Position numbers and translations under genes: made by a program. Below are positions 32,766 through 42,915 of a stretch of 64,000 nt of DNA, piece by piece. The stretch covers positions 95,240-159,239 of the forward strand of contig DAHR01000005.1 of the NCBI GenBank assembly GCA_002498525.1, given 5' to 3'. Within the stretch, counting starts at the first letter, position 1. Every line of letters starts with the position of its first letter. This stretch comes from Euryarchaeota archaeon UBA58. Lineage in GTDB: Archaea > Thermoplasmatota > Poseidoniia > Poseidoniales > Thalassarchaeaceae. The notes under the pieces were generated by a model, which searched no databases, was not told the origin of the DNA, and was given only the letters and a program-made list of their open reading frames with translations.

Positions 32766-34193
32766 GTGGAGAAGGATTGGAGTGTTCAGGATGGGTCTGA
32801 CTGCGATTTGAACGAGCTCCCACTTGTCCGGACCTGGCCGAGTCTCGCGCCTCATGCCGAGGCTGTCGAGCGGTTGGTCCTCATGGGGGCGATAGAAGAT
32901 GATGAGATTCGGGATGTGTTGATGCGCACGCCGAGAGGTGTTCACGCGCTGCCATTACCGATTTGTGAGGAGTCTGTGCATATCGAAAGCAGCGCCTTGC
33001 GCATGCCTTGGTGGTCTGATGTCGATGCGCCGAATTCTCTGTTGCCGGGAATCTATGAGACCGCTCAAGTCATCCAGATGATGGAAATCGTGCCTGGTGA
33101 TTCGGTGATGCTGGTCGCACCACGTGGAAACTGGTGGACCGAGGTGCTGATGCAACTAGGAGCGAGTCGTTTGCGTGTCGTCGAGATCGATGATGGGCGA
33201 CGTGAGGAATTACAGCGGCGATGGGATGAACTGCGCCTCGATATCGTCGCCGATGCTGTCGGTTGCAGCGTTGAGTGGTGTGGCCTAGGTGAGGCTTACG
33301 AGGATGCACCAGAAGGTGGATGGAACAGGATTCTGGTCACCGGCGGATTGCCTCGGGTACCGATTGGATTGTTGATGCGTCTCTCCTACGAGGGAATCGC
33401 AGTCGCTGCAATTGGCGAGGAGACGGGCACGGTTCTGCAGACGATGACAAGACAGGCCGAGGGTGAGTTCCAAGCTCATTGGCTGGCTATCTGGAATGTC
33501 GACATGCTTCAGGATGAGGCCGCCCAGAGATTGTGCGATATGTCTCCTCTGACCGAAATCGCCCCGCTGGATTCGATTGAAAGTGCGCGCTCGAACAAAC
33601 TCGCTTGGATTCGCGCCAATGATGAGCCGACTCGTGACAGATTGGGCCCTGCTGCTCTGCTCGACATGATCGAGGAGGTCTGGAGAGAGGTCTCGGCCAC
33701 TACTGAGGGCGAGGAAGAGGACATCGGTCTGCGCGAAGTGTTGGCCCAGGACCTGTTCCGCATGGGAAATGTCCTGCAACGATTGGGAATTCTTCGTGTC
33801 GCGGCCGAGCATCACGGCACCTCCTATCTGCTCAGTCCTTCGCCTGAGGCCGCGTGCTATCTCGGGATGACCTTCTCGTCCGAAGAAGATGGGCTGGCTT
33901 GGCAGCGCAAGGCCATCGAAACCAATCCGAATTATGGGGGATCGTGGAACGAGATAGGTGAATCATTGCTGCAGAGGGGGGAGGCCGAGCGAGCGATCAA
34001 GTGGTTCCGCGGCGCGATCAACTCGATGAATTACTGCGAGAGGGGCGCGGCATGGGCCAATCTCGCTCGTGCGCATCTAGAATTGGGGCAGTCGACGTCG
34101 GCCCTCTTCGCAGCCCAGGAAGCCGCCTCGCTGATGCCGGAAGAAGAAGAATTGGATGAGTTGCTGGAGCAGCTCGGCGAAGCTTTGGTCTGA
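32766..34193 (+). CDS. PCMT-like methyltransferase-fold protein fused to TPR repeats
   Basis: The 475-residue protein has an N-terminal region resembling protein-L-isoaspartate O-methyltransferase: VLMRTPRGVHALPLP, LPGIYETAQVIQMMEIVPGDSVMLVAP (where PCMT has the SAM-binding motif I), and LRVVEIDDGRREELQ. However, the glycine-rich motif I (normally EVGTGSGY) is replaced by VAPRGNW, so it may be a pseudoenzyme. Residues from about 360 carry TPR-like helical repeats (EEDGLAWQRKAIETNPNYGG; GESLLQRGEAERAIKWFRGA; WANLARAHLELGQSTSAL). The start is GTG 32766. It lies 92 bases after the HAD gene. The fusion points to a protein-binding or scaffolding role. Confidence 0.72.
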   Translation: MEKDWSVQDGSDCDLNELPLVRTWPSLAPHAEAVERLVLMGAIEDDEIRDVLMRTPRGVHALPLPICEESVHIESSALRMPWWSDVDAPNSLLPGIYETAQVIQMMEIVPGDSVMLVAPRGNWWTEVLMQLGASRLRVVEIDDGRREELQRRWDELRLDIVADAVGCSVEWCGLGEAYEDAPEGGWNRILVTGGLPRVPIGLLMRLSYEGIAVAAIGEETGTVLQTMTRQAEGEFQAHWLAIWNVDMLQDEAAQRLCDMSPLTEIAPLDSIESARSNKLAWIRANDEPTRDRLGPAALLDMIEEVWREVSATTEGEEEDIGLREVLAQDLFRMGNVLQRLGILRVAAEHHGTSYLLSPSPEAACYLGMTFSSEEDGLAWQRKAIETNPNYGGSWNEIGESLLQRGEAERAIKWFRGAINSMNYCERGAAWANLARAHLELGQSTSALFAAQEAASLMPEEEELDELLEQLGEALV

Positions 34194-34249
34194 TTGAACG
34201 AGGCCGTGGCTGTCGCCAAGACTGAAGCGTGGGGGTTCATGCGAGGTCG

Positions 34250-35281
34250 ATGGTCGAGGGAATCGTAGTCGTGACGGGGGCCTCTGGCTACATCGGCAGC
34301 CACATCGTCGCCAATCTGCTGAAGCGCGGGCGAGAGGTGCGTGCAACAGTGCGGGATGCGAGCGATCCAGAGCGGGTTGACCACCTCAGAGCGCTCGATA
34401 TTTCTCACCAAGGGTCGCTGGAAATCGTCGAGATGGATCTTTTCGATACGGCTTCCGTCGATGCTGCCATCAAGGGTTGTTCGGATGTGATTCACACCGC
34501 TGCCAGCGTCATTATTCGGGCTTCAAATCCACAGAAGAAGATCGTTGATCCAAGCGTTATTGGAACTCAGAATATCGTTGATTCGATTGAGCGGGCGGGT
34601 TCAGTGAAGAGGTTCATTCACACATCATCAACAGCCGCTATTCGTCCGATGGAATGGACTGATGGTCAGATGCTGACGTCCGATACCTGGGCTGATGATG
34701 CCACCGTCGAGGAAAATCCCTATGGTCTGGCCAAGGCCAGTGCCGAGCGCATAGTTCGAAATTGGCATGCTTCGCAACCAGTTGATTCGAGGCCTCGCCT
34801 CGTCACCATCCACCCGTGCATGGTCTTCGGACCACCGATGTCGCCGCGCCATCTGCGCGGTTCTCTCGCTCTGCTGATGACGATGATTCGCCGTGAAATA
34901 CCGCTGAATCTTCCCATGCAGGTATCTATCGTCGATGTTCGCGATGTTGCCGAGGCTCATGTGCGGGCTCTTACTGAGGGGGAGGACTGTGGTCGTTACC
35001 TCGTAGTCGCTGGTGACATGATGATGCACGAAATGGCGCTGGCGCTCAAGAAACAGCACCCTGAACGTAAGTGGGCAACCCTGCAAGCGCCCTATCTCCT
35101 GGCTCTCATCGCAGCCATCTTCCATCCGAAAATCAATGTTGCCTGGGCTCGTCGCCACCTCAAGAAGAAACTCTACTGGGATGCGGCACCGGCTGAGCGC
35201 GAACTCGGAATGAAATGGATGAACCCAATCGATTCGGTGCTCTCGACCACTGCTCCCATCTTCGAGAATGGCTGGGATTGA
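34250..35281 (+). CDS. NAD(P)-dependent epimerase/dehydratase (extended SDR, dihydroflavonol-reductase-like)
   Basis: The 343-residue protein has an N-terminal TGASGYIGSH Rossmann motif (about residues 8-17) and HTAASVI and HTSSTAAI stretches. The Y-x-x-x-K catalytic pair lies in NPYGLAKASAERI, followed by HPCMVFGPPMSPRH. It resembles the dihydroflavonol-4-reductase/3-beta-HSD branch of extended SDRs, which act on sugar nucleotides, sterols or aldehydes. The ATG at 34250 is preceded by GAGGTCG. A GTG 21 bases earlier is less likely. Substrate unknown; the C-terminus has a short membrane-associated look (APYLLALIAAIF). Confidence 0.88.
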   Translation: MVEGIVVVTGASGYIGSHIVANLLKRGREVRATVRDASDPERVDHLRALDISHQGSLEIVEMDLFDTASVDAAIKGCSDVIHTAASVIIRASNPQKKIVDPSVIGTQNIVDSIERAGSVKRFIHTSSTAAIRPMEWTDGQMLTSDTWADDATVEENPYGLAKASAERIVRNWHASQPVDSRPRLVTIHPCMVFGPPMSPRHLRGSLALLMTMIRREIPLNLPMQVSIVDVRDVAEAHVRALTEGEDCGRYLVVAGDMMMHEMALALKKQHPERKWATLQAPYLLALIAAIFHPKINVAWARRHLKKKLYWDAAPAERELGMKWMNPIDSVLSTTAPIFENGWD

Positions 35282-35289
35282 TTGAGCAG

Positions 35290-35320
35290 CCGGCGGATTA
35301 AGTTTAGACCGCGCCGCCGG
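35290..35320 (+). promoter_or_regulatory. Inverted repeat flanking the lipoprotein promoter
   Basis: CCGGCGG (35290-35296) and CCGCCGG (35314-35320) form a perfect seven-base stem separated by 17 bases that contain a TATA-like TTAAGTTTA. The lipoprotein ATG is 12 bases downstream. The arrangement fits either a terminator of the SDR gene or an operator embracing the TATA box. Confidence 0.4.
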
Positions 35321-35331
35321 ACGGCGAGGCG

Positions 35332-36882
35332 ATGCGAAGCCTTGCCGGTCTCCTCGTCTTCCTGATGATAGCACCCGCGATCAGTGGATGCTTCGGCGGT
35401 GGAGAGCGGAGCGAGGCTGAGCCAGAAGGGCCTTTCGTCTTCTCAGAAGGGGCGATTCCGGCGACGACTTGGTATCATTATCCTGGTACGCTCGCAGAGC
35501 CGTGGGCGGTCGATGCGACCGACGCAGCAGCGGTCGCTGCTGCCAATATCACAGCAAACCTGACAGGGGGCAGTACCCCATTCTACTCCAATGGGACCTA
35601 CTATGGCACCGGTTGGGACACCTTCGAGCCGACTATTGGAATTACCAGCTCGGGAGCGATTTTCTTCACTAATTACAATGGCTTGGGGGATGGAACACAT
35701 ATCATCCGCTCAAGAGATCAAGGTCAGACTTGGGAGGATGTCGGGCCATTCGGTCAGATAGATGACGATTCGGGGCAGACACCGAATTCGAACGACCCGT
35801 ACCTCTACGTCGACAAATTCACCGACCGATTGGTAAAGTTCGATATGCACGTTCTGGCGGCGATGTTCGTCGAGTATTCTGACGATGATGGCGAAACTTG
35901 GAGCATCCCATACACCGTCGAAGGATATTACCAGCCCCAAGATCACCAGAGCATCGCCTCGATGCCTGTTCCCGATGGAACCACCGCATTTCACGAAGTC
36001 CTCTACATCTACTGCATCAACACCGGCTCTTCGGCAAATGGCCCTCAGTGCTCACGCTCCATCGATGGAGGGCGGACATGGGATGTTCAACGTCCCGGCT
36101 ACCCAATTGAGAGTTATCCTCAGTGCAGTGGATTGCATGGACATGTGGCTGGTGGCTCAGATGGTTCTGTGTATCGGGGAAATCCCTCTTGCGAAGGGCC
36201 AGCCGTCTACCGATCATTGGATGGTGGCCAGTCGTGGACTGAACACACCATCACCACGGCTGTTGGGATGCAGCAGGGTTGGCATGCCCACGAGGTCTCG
36301 GTTGCGGTGGATGAAGGGGGGAATGTGCACGCGACTTGGATCGGAACCGATCACAAGCCATGGTACGCCTACTCGCGTGACCAAGGTGAGACTTGGAGTG
36401 AGCCGATGATGATTGCCGCGCCTAGCGTGCAGCAGAGCGGTTTCCCGACGATTTTCGCTGGCGATGAAGGGCGTGTGGTCATCGGCTATATCGGCGAGAT
36501 CAACGATTGCGAAGTGGGTGAAAACAATACGACTGGGCCTGAAAACGAGATTTGTGGTTGGGGCGGCTACATGGCGGTTCTGACCGATGCTTTCGCCGAC
36601 CATCCACTGATCACCACTGTGGTCGTCAATGACCCTGATGACCCACTCGACATCAGTGGTGATTGTGGCAACATCCGCTGTGGTGGATTTGGAGATTTCA
36701 TCGATGTCGAGATCGATGATGAAGGGCGGCCCTGGATCGCTCTCGCCCACAACGCCGCTGGCAATGAGGAAGCCGTCATCGGCACACTGATGGCTGGGCC
36801 GACGCTCTATGGTGAACTCGGGCCCCTCGCTCCTCTGCCGGCCGGGGGCCAATCCTCACTCAAGATGCCAAGTCCCTTCTGA
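35332..36882 (+). CDS. Secreted lipoprotein with BNR/Asp-box repeats (sialidase-like propeller), copy 1
   Basis: The 516-residue protein has a signal peptide ending in a lipobox-like AISGCFGGG, so the mature protein probably begins with a lipid-anchored cysteine at about residue 20. The rest contains at least five Asp-box motifs S-x-D-x-G-x-S/T-W, seen as SRDQGQTWED, SDDDGETWS, SIDGGRTWDV, SLDGGQSWTEH and SRDQGETWSE. These mark a sialidase-type six-bladed propeller. The sialidase catalytic Arg triad was not identified, so it may bind rather than cleave glycans. The next gene is a clear paralogue. The start is ATG 35332. Confidence 0.87.
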   Translation: MRSLAGLLVFLMIAPAISGCFGGGERSEAEPEGPFVFSEGAIPATTWYHYPGTLAEPWAVDATDAAAVAAANITANLTGGSTPFYSNGTYYGTGWDTFEPTIGITSSGAIFFTNYNGLGDGTHIIRSRDQGQTWEDVGPFGQIDDDSGQTPNSNDPYLYVDKFTDRLVKFDMHVLAAMFVEYSDDDGETWSIPYTVEGYYQPQDHQSIASMPVPDGTTAFHEVLYIYCINTGSSANGPQCSRSIDGGRTWDVQRPGYPIESYPQCSGLHGHVAGGSDGSVYRGNPSCEGPAVYRSLDGGQSWTEHTITTAVGMQQGWHAHEVSVAVDEGGNVHATWIGTDHKPWYAYSRDQGETWSEPMMIAAPSVQQSGFPTIFAGDEGRVVIGYIGEINDCEVGENNTTGPENEICGWGGYMAVLTDAFADHPLITTVVVNDPDDPLDISGDCGNIRCGGFGDFIDVEIDDEGRPWIALAHNAAGNEEAVIGTLMAGPTLYGELGPLAPLPAGGQSSLKMPSPF

Positions 36883-36956
36883 AAGGATATCGCGGGCTTG
36901 GGCGCACTGACCAAAAGGCCGCGCATCTGATGTAGCCGAGATGTTCGGAGAGATTT

Positions 36957-38426
36957 GTGCGAACAGTTGCCGCCTTGCTCGTGATGTTGCTGTTGGCCCC
37001 TGCCATCGTCGGCTGCTTCGGGGCGGAAAAGTCGCTTCCTGAAGAAGAGGTCAGCGCCTTCACGACGCTGTGTGAAAGCGGAATACCACGAGAAACATGG
37101 TATCACTACGCCAACGCCACTGATGCGGTGAACGTTACGAGTCTGTTCAACGGAACCGATGTGCTGGTCGGCGATAATGTCCCTGTCTGTGCGAATGGAA
37201 CCTACTACAGCATCGGCATCTCGACCTTCGAGCCGACGATTGGAATCACCTCGGCCGACAATCTCTACATGAGCAGTTGGGGCAATGGTCAGAATGGAGC
37301 AACGGCGATCATTCGCTGCTCGGGACTGATCGGAATGGTCGGAACGCTCGACTACACCTGCGAGGACGTTTACAATCCGCCCGCGGTGCCTGTTGCGAAT
37401 TCAAACGACCCTTATGTCTACGTCGACCCTTGGACGGATCGGATAATGAAATTCGACATGCATGCCCTGCTTGGGATGACCGTCGAGTGGTCAGATGATG
37501 AGGGAGAGAGTTGGAGTCCTCCTACGGTCGCAACCGGATGGTCGGTTCAGGATCACCAGACGATTGCTTCCTCACCGTACAACGCATTATTGCACCAAAC
37601 CACCTGGGTCTTCTGCGTCAATGGCAACTACCCCTATCCGATCTGTTCGGCCAGCCAGGATGGTGGCGCGACGTGGGGGCCAGAATTGCCTGGAGCCCCG
37701 GCGAGTTGTAACAGCGGTGGGTTGACTGGTCACATGATCGGTTCGAATAACGGGAACTTCTACCGTGGAAACCCGAGTTGTGATGGCGAATCTTACTCGA
37801 TATATCGCAGCACTAACGGTGGCTTGACTTGGAGCGAGCATCGCTTACCCACAGAGACGACTGGGACGGCGGATACTTGGAACTTCGAGGAAGCTCAGGT
37901 CTATCCTGACGAGGAAGACAACGTCCACGCGATGTGGATCGGTGCTGACAATTTTCCCTATTATTCCTATTCGCGTGACGAGGGGGATACCTGGTCTGAT
38001 CCAATGATGATAGCTCCACCAGCAGGGCTTGTGGGGACTGGTTTTCCAGCGATTGCTGCTGGCGATTCGGGGCGAGTCGCCTTCGCTTATCTCGGAGATT
38101 CGGGTAACGATACCTGGAATGGCTACATCTCAGTGATAACCGATGCTTTTGCAGAGCATCCGCTGATTACCACTGTGCAATTGAACGAGTTCGGCGACCC
38201 TCTGGACCGAACCCCAGAATGTGGTTACAATCGCTGCGGGGGTTTTGGGGATTTCATCGATATTCTGATCGACCAATATGGACGACCTTGGTTCGGATTG
38301 TCGCATAACATCGTCGATGAGGGCATCTATGGGTCGATGATGCTGGGCCCGACCCTGCGTGGACCGGTGACTAATCTGACTGCTCTGCCGGTGGGTGGCC
38401 CACAAACGCTTGGCGGCTCACCATAA
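36957..38426 (+). CDS. Secreted lipoprotein with BNR/Asp-box repeats, copy 2
   Basis: The 489-residue paralogue of the preceding gene shares the signal peptide and lipobox (APAIVGCFGAE), the NGTYYSIGISTFEPTIGITS-like segment, NSNDPYVYVDPWTDRIMKFDMHAL, and Asp boxes SDDEGESWS, SQDGGATWGPE, STNGGLTWSEH and SRDEGDTWSD. It also ends in the same RCGGFGDFIDI-x-I-D-x-x-G-R-P-W pattern and a proline-rich tail. The start is GTG 36957, 74 bases after copy 1. The two arose by tandem duplication, now diverged to perhaps 45% identity by eye. The stop overlaps the convergent LysE gene end by nine bases. Confidence 0.87.
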   Translation: MRTVAALLVMLLLAPAIVGCFGAEKSLPEEEVSAFTTLCESGIPRETWYHYANATDAVNVTSLFNGTDVLVGDNVPVCANGTYYSIGISTFEPTIGITSADNLYMSSWGNGQNGATAIIRCSGLIGMVGTLDYTCEDVYNPPAVPVANSNDPYVYVDPWTDRIMKFDMHALLGMTVEWSDDEGESWSPPTVATGWSVQDHQTIASSPYNALLHQTTWVFCVNGNYPYPICSASQDGGATWGPELPGAPASCNSGGLTGHMIGSNNGNFYRGNPSCDGESYSIYRSTNGGLTWSEHRLPTETTGTADTWNFEEAQVYPDEEDNVHAMWIGADNFPYYSYSRDEGDTWSDPMMIAPPAGLVGTGFPAIAAGDSGRVAFAYLGDSGNDTWNGYISVITDAFAEHPLITTVQLNEFGDPLDRTPECGYNRCGGFGDFIDILIDQYGRPWFGLSHNIVDEGIYGSMMLGPTLRGPVTNLTALPVGGPQTLGGSP

Positions 38427-39065
38427 TCCGGCTGAGTACAATCCTACTGCTTGGTAAGCGAATCCGGCTGCGAAGCCGAGCATCACGACCCCGCAGACTG
38501 CGAGGCAGGCTCGGTAGCCCTTCTCCGAGAATCCCCCGCGTATGCGATCGAAGAGAATGGCGATCGCGACTTTGGTGAGGATGATCGTGACGAGGAATGT
38601 CACTGCATAGGCGATGGGGGCGAGCGGTTCCTCCAACGCTGCGGAGGCCATCAGAGGGCCACCTATGAGGAACCAGAAGACGTAGACATTCGGATTGAGA
38701 AGATTGGTGATGAGTCCGCGCTTGAACGAGCCGGTCGGTGCGACTGCCTCCGATTCGATGGTTGGTGGTTCGATGCCGAAACACTCGTAGCCCATATAAG
38801 CGAGGAAAAGGGCACCGAGAGCCGAGATAAGGAATAATGCGAGGGGGTTTGTAGCTATCCAAGCGGCGGCGAAAAGGCTGACGATTACCAGAGGACCGTC
38901 GGTGAAAATCGGTGCTGCAGCAGTCCAGACGCCTGCGCGTAAACCTCCTGAAAGAGTCTCGCGGATGACCATCGTCAGAAGTGGGCCGGGCTTGATTCCC
39001 TCGATGATGCCAAGTGTCGCGCCAGCGAGGGCAAGGCCGAGAATGAGATCTGTCTCCAATACCAC
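38418..39065 (-). CDS. LysE-family membrane transporter
   Basis: The 215-residue membrane protein has the LysE hallmark EGIKPGPLLTMVIRETLSGG near the N-terminus, LITNLLNPNVYVFWFLIGG in the middle, and six predicted helices. It belongs to the same superfamily as the exporter at 27654-28292 but is clearly divergent from it. The substrate is unknown. It starts three bases after the Bax-inhibitor-like gene stop (39069), so the two are probably cotranscribed. Its end overlaps the convergent lipoprotein gene. Confidence 0.85.
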   Translation of the reverse strand: MVLETDLILGLALAGATLGIIEGIKPGPLLTMVIRETLSGGLRAGVWTAAAPIFTDGPLVIVSLFAAAWIATNPLALFLISALGALFLAYMGYECFGIEPPTIESEAVAPTGSFKRGLITNLLNPNVYVFWFLIGGPLMASAALEEPLAPIAYAVTFLVTIILTKVAIAILFDRIRGGFSEKGYRACLAVCGVVMLGFAAGFAYQAVGLYSAGLW

Positions 39066-39068
39066 ACC

Positions 39069-39818
39069 TCAGCGTGACCTGAGCTTGGCGAGGAGTTTGA
39101 GTATCTCAAGGTAGAGCCAGACGAGGGTCACCATCAACCCGAATGCGGCGCGCCATTCGAGTTGTTTGGGAGCGCCGCGCTCGACTCCCTTCTCGATGAA
39201 ATCGAAGTCGGCGACCAGGCACAAGGCGCCAATGCCGATTACGAAGAGAGAGAATGCGATTCCGATTGTGCCGCTGCCGTGGATATATGGCACTTCGAAG
39301 CCGAAGAACGGGCCGAGGAAGCTGACGATATAGATCAGGACGATGGCGAGGAGTGAGGAGAAGACGGCGATTGCCAGATTTTGATTCCACGCTATCAGGC
39401 CGGCTCGATAAATCATCAACATGCTGCCGAGTATGAGGAATGTCAACAACATCGCTTGCAGCCCTATCCCAGGAAATGCCTGCTCAAAGAACCAAGTCAT
39501 GCCACCAAGCGCGAGTCCTTCGAATGCTGCATAGGTGCAGATCAATGCAGGATTCGTCGAACCTGAGAATATCACTATCATCGCGGTGATGAAACCGCCC
39601 AGAAACCCAATAATCACCAAGAGCGAAGCTGCGGGCATCATCATCGCGGTTGCGATGCCTGCTGTTGCAGTGATGATCAGGAGAATGGCTGTCTTCTCGG
39701 CAGTTCCTTCCATCGACATCAGGTGTGAGTCATCGTCCCACCAATCAGATTCGCTGTAGGACGATTTCTCGAAAGTCGCGTCTGAAAGAGCGGGGTTTCC
39801 GGAACGATACACATTCAT
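39069..39818 (-). CDS. Bax inhibitor-1/YccA-family membrane protein
   Basis: The 249-residue protein has an acidic N-terminal tail ([11 protein letters not shown]) and seven hydrophobic helices. The family signature is near the end: [20 protein letters not shown], where the paired acidic residues act as a pH-dependent calcium latch in the bacterial homologue YetJ. The C-terminal [20 protein letters not shown] is typical of the YccA-like branch. It may be a calcium leak or stress channel in the cytoplasmic membrane, known from the family and not from this sequence. It lies directly upstream of LysE and downstream of uvrA. Confidence 0.9.
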   Translation of the reverse strand: MNVYRSGNPALSDATFEKSSYSESDWWDDDSHLMSMEGTAEKTAILLIITATAGIATAMMMPAASLLVIIGFLGGFITAMIVIFSGSTNPALICTYAAFEGLALGGMTWFFEQAFPGIGLQAMLLTFLILGSMLMIYRAGLIAWNQNLAIAVFSSLLAIVLIYIVSFLGPFFGFEVPYIHGSGTIGIAFSLFVIGIGALCLVADFDFIEKGVERGAPKQLEWRAAFGLMVTLVWLYLEILKLLAKLRSR

Positions 39819-39860
39819 TCGAAAATGACCACCCTTCTCAAGGCTTATCCCGGTATTTTC

Positions 39861-42848
39861 TCAAATCATCCTCTTCAGATGTTGTCCTGTATGACTCGCG
39901 TCATTCGCCGCAACCTCTGCTGGAGTGCCTTGAGCGACTATCGCTCCGCCACGCTCGCCGCCACCAGGGCCGAGGTCGAGGACCCAGTCGGCGCACTTGA
40001 TGACGTCGAGATGGTGTTCGATGATGATGACCGTGTGGCCATTCCGGCGTAGACGGAGAAGAACGTCAATGAGTTGATGGACATCGGACATCGCCAAGCC
40101 CGTTGTAGGTTCATCGAGGATGTAGACTGTGTGTCTGCGCGCCGGTCTGTGCAACTCTGACGCCAACTTGACCCGTTGCGCTTCGCCTCCTGACAGTGTG
40201 GTGGCTGGCTGGCCGAGACGGATGTAGCCGAGGCCGACATCTTTGAGTGTTGAAAGAATTCGATGGATGCCTCGCTGGTTGGCGAAGAAATCGTTTGCTT
40301 CTTCCACCGGCATCTCAAGGATGTCGTGGATGGTTTTCCCGCGCCATTTGACTTCGAGAGTCTCGCGTGTGTAGCGTTTTCCTTTGCAGATATCGCAGGT
40401 CACCCAGACGTCGGGAAGGAAGTTCATCTCAAGTTTCATCGAACCTGCTCCCTTGCAGGATTCGCATCTTCCACCCTTGACATTGAATGAGAAATGCCCT
40501 GGCAGGTAACCTCGCTCGCGGGCTAGCTTGGTCTCTGAGAAGAGGCTGCGGATAGGGGTGAATGCACCTGTATAGGTGGCTGCGTTGGAGCGTGGGGTTC
40601 GGCCGATCGGTGATTGGTCGATGACTATCACCTTGTCGATATGTTCGGTGCCATCGATTCGATCGTGACTTCCTGGAATCGTGTCGGCTCCGTGTAACTC
40701 GCGCAGCAGAGCGGGCGCGAGTGTTTCAGTGATTAGAGATGATTTCCCTGAGCCCGACACTCCGGTCACCGCTATCATGCAACCCAATGGTATCTTCACA
40801 TCCAAATCGCGCAGGTTGTTCCTGCGCGCGCCGAGGATGGTCAGCCAGCGTGACTCATCGGGGTCGATTCTGTCTTTTGGAATCGGTATCGAACTACGCC
40901 CAGACAGGTAGGCTGCGGTGATGCTGTCTTTCGACTCGAGAAGATCCTTGAAGGAGCCATTCACCACGACGTCCCCGCCTTCTTTTCCAGCTCCGATTCC
41001 CATGTCGACGATCCAATCGGCTTGTCGCAGCGTTGCTTCGTCGTGCTCGACGACGAGCAGTGAGTTGCCCAGAGTCGTCAGTTCTCGCAACGTCTCAAGC
41101 AGCCGACCGTTGTCGCGCGGGTGCAGGCCGATGCTGGGTTCATCGAGGACGTACATGACGCCGGTCAGTCGAGTACCTATCTGGGTAGCGAGGCGAATGC
41201 GTTGGGATTCACCCCCAGCCAAGGTGTTGGCACGGCGGTCGAGAGTGAGATAATCAAGGCCGACGAGGGCGAGGAAGCGGAGTCTGGATTCAATCTCCTT
41301 GATTACTTCCTCACCAATGAAAAGTGAGCGTTCGTCAAGGTGTTGTGAAGTCGAAACAACTTCTGTCGTCGGAACCTCACGCTCCAATTTATCCCACGTC
41401 TCATCCAGAGCTCCGAGGCGCCATCTCTGGACCACAGCAAGCGCCTCGAGGACGCTGCAGGCTGAGAAAGCGGGTAGGCTGACGCCCCCGACGATGACTC
41501 CACTGACTGCCCGATTCAACTTCCTGCCGTTGCATTCAAGGCAGTGCTCATCGGTCATGTATGATGCCAGCCGTGAGCGTGTGCGGTCGGATGCGGTGTC
41601 GGTATAGGTGCGCCTGATGCGGGAGAAAACACCCTCCCACGGTCTGATCATTCGGTAGGCTGAGCCCTTGTTGGAAGAGAATTCAAAATTGATCGCGGTG
41701 CTACCGGTGCCGTGCAACAGGATGTCTTTAGCGTCATCGTCCAATTCTCCGAATGGGATGTCTGTGGGATGTCCATAGTGTTCGCATACCTGTTTCATCT
41801 GAGTCTTGTACCAGCCCGACATCATAGAAGAGCGGAATGGTCTGATGCAACCCTCTTCGACGCTGGCCAATCGATCAATCACCATGTCTGGAGAGAATTC
41901 GCGTTGCACTCCAAGACCTTGACAGTCAGGGCAAGCGCCGAGTGGATTGTTGAAGGAGAAGACTCGGGGGCTCATCTCGGGTAAGAAGGAGCCGTGCTCG
42001 GCGCAGGCGAACTCCTCTGTGTAGGCGATAATCTCTCCTGACTTCGTCTGGAATCTCTGTTCTTGGCTTTCCTCGCCCTTCGCGGACTTGGGTGCTTCAA
42101 GACTCTCGATGGCGACGGTCCCGCCACCCAGACGCATGCCTTCGGCGACCGCTTCGGTCAATCGCTGCTTGTTGGTTCGCGACAGGCGGAGCCTGTCGAT
42201 TCTTACGTCGATGTCGTGACGAAGATTCTTCTCTAGTTCGGGAGCTCCTTCAAACTCCTCCTCTCGGCCATTGATGCGTCCCTTCAGATAACCTTGTTCG
42301 ACGAGAGCGCGGAATAGATCGGCATGTGTTCCTTTGCGGTTTCTGACAGCGGGCGACCAGATGGCGATCGCATGGCCTTCGAAGCGCCAGAGCACGTCAT
42401 CGACGATTTCCTGAACTGTTCTGCGGGTGACTTCGCGTCCGCAATCAGGGCAGTGCGGAAGACCTACGCGAGCCCATAACAGGCGTAGGTAATCCATGAT
42501 CTCAGTGACCGTCGCGACAGTTGAACGGGGGTTGTGGCTGCCCTGCTTCTGGTCGATGCTGATGGCTGGTGAGAGGCCTTCGATACTGTCACAGTCCGGC
42601 TTCTTCATCTGGCCGAGGAATTGCCGAGCATAGGATGAGAGGGACTCAACGTAACGTCGCTGTCCTTCGGCATACAGAGTGTCGAAAGCGAGGCTGGATT
42701 TACCGCTTCCAGAGACGCCTGAGATGACGACGAATTTTCCTCTTGGAATCTTGACATCGATGTCTCGCAGATTATGGGTCCGCGCGCCCTTGACCACTAT
42801 CCAACCCTGTTCGGTCGCGCCATTCTCTTCCCTTCGAACCAGATTCAA
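39861..42848 (-). CDS. uvrA: Excinuclease ABC subunit A
   Basis: This is the DNA damage recognition ATPase of bacterial-type nucleotide excision repair. The 995-residue protein has the first Walker [19 protein letters not shown] (about 42-60), a zinc finger (HCPDCGRE), the second Walker [18 protein letters not shown], a second zinc-finger region ([12 protein letters not shown]), and ABC signatures [12 protein letters not shown] and [12 protein letters not shown]. Walker B is seen in [11 protein letters not shown]. The length is near the normal 940-1000. UvrB and UvrC are not in this window. In archaea UvrABC is considered a bacterial import. It is preceded by moeA on the same strand, 67 bases away. 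Confidence 0.98.
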   Translation of the reverse strand: MNLVRREENGATEQGWIVVKGARTHNLRDIDVKIPRGKFVVISGVSGSGKSSLAFDTLYAEGQRRYVESLSSYARQFLGQMKKPDCDSIEGLSPAISIDQKQGSHNPRSTVATVTEIMDYLRLLWARVGLPHCPDCGREVTRRTVQEIVDDVLWRFEGHAIAIWSPAVRNRKGTHADLFRALVEQGYLKGRINGREEEFEGAPELEKNLRHDIDVRIDRLRLSRTNKQRLTEAVAEGMRLGGGTVAIESLEAPKSAKGEESQEQRFQTKSGEIIAYTEEFACAEHGSFLPEMSPRVFSFNNPLGACPDCQGLGVQREFSPDMVIDRLASVEEGCIRPFRSSMMSGWYKTQMKQVCEHYGHPTDIPFGELDDDAKDILLHGTGSTAINFEFSSNKGSAYRMIRPWEGVFSRIRRTYTDTASDRTRSRLASYMTDEHCLECNGRKLNRAVSGVIVGGVSLPAFSACSVLEALAVVQRWRLGALDETWDKLEREVPTTEVVSTSQHLDERSLFIGEEVIKEIESRLRFLALVGLDYLTLDRRANTLAGGESQRIRLATQIGTRLTGVMYVLDEPSIGLHPRDNGRLLETLRELTTLGNSLLVVEHDEATLRQADWIVDMGIGAGKEGGDVVVNGSFKDLLESKDSITAAYLSGRSSIPIPKDRIDPDESRWLTILGARRNNLRDLDVKIPLGCMIAVTGVSGSGKSSLITETLAPALLRELHGADTIPGSHDRIDGTEHIDKVIVIDQSPIGRTPRSNAATYTGAFTPIRSLFSETKLARERGYLPGHFSFNVKGGRCESCKGAGSMKLEMNFLPDVWVTCDICKGKRYTRETLEVKWRGKTIHDILEMPVEEANDFFANQRGIHRILSTLKDVGLGYIRLGQPATTLSGGEAQRVKLASELHRPARRHTVYILDEPTTGLAMSDVHQLIDVLLRLRRNGHTVIIIEHHLDVIKCADWVLDLGPGGGERGGAIVAQGTPAEVAANDASHTGQHLKRMI

Positions 42849-42915
42849 TCCCCCGCGCGCAGGCTTGCCGTGAATGAGGGTGTCCTTGAACTCATCCGCT
42901 CGTCAGCGGCCTCGC

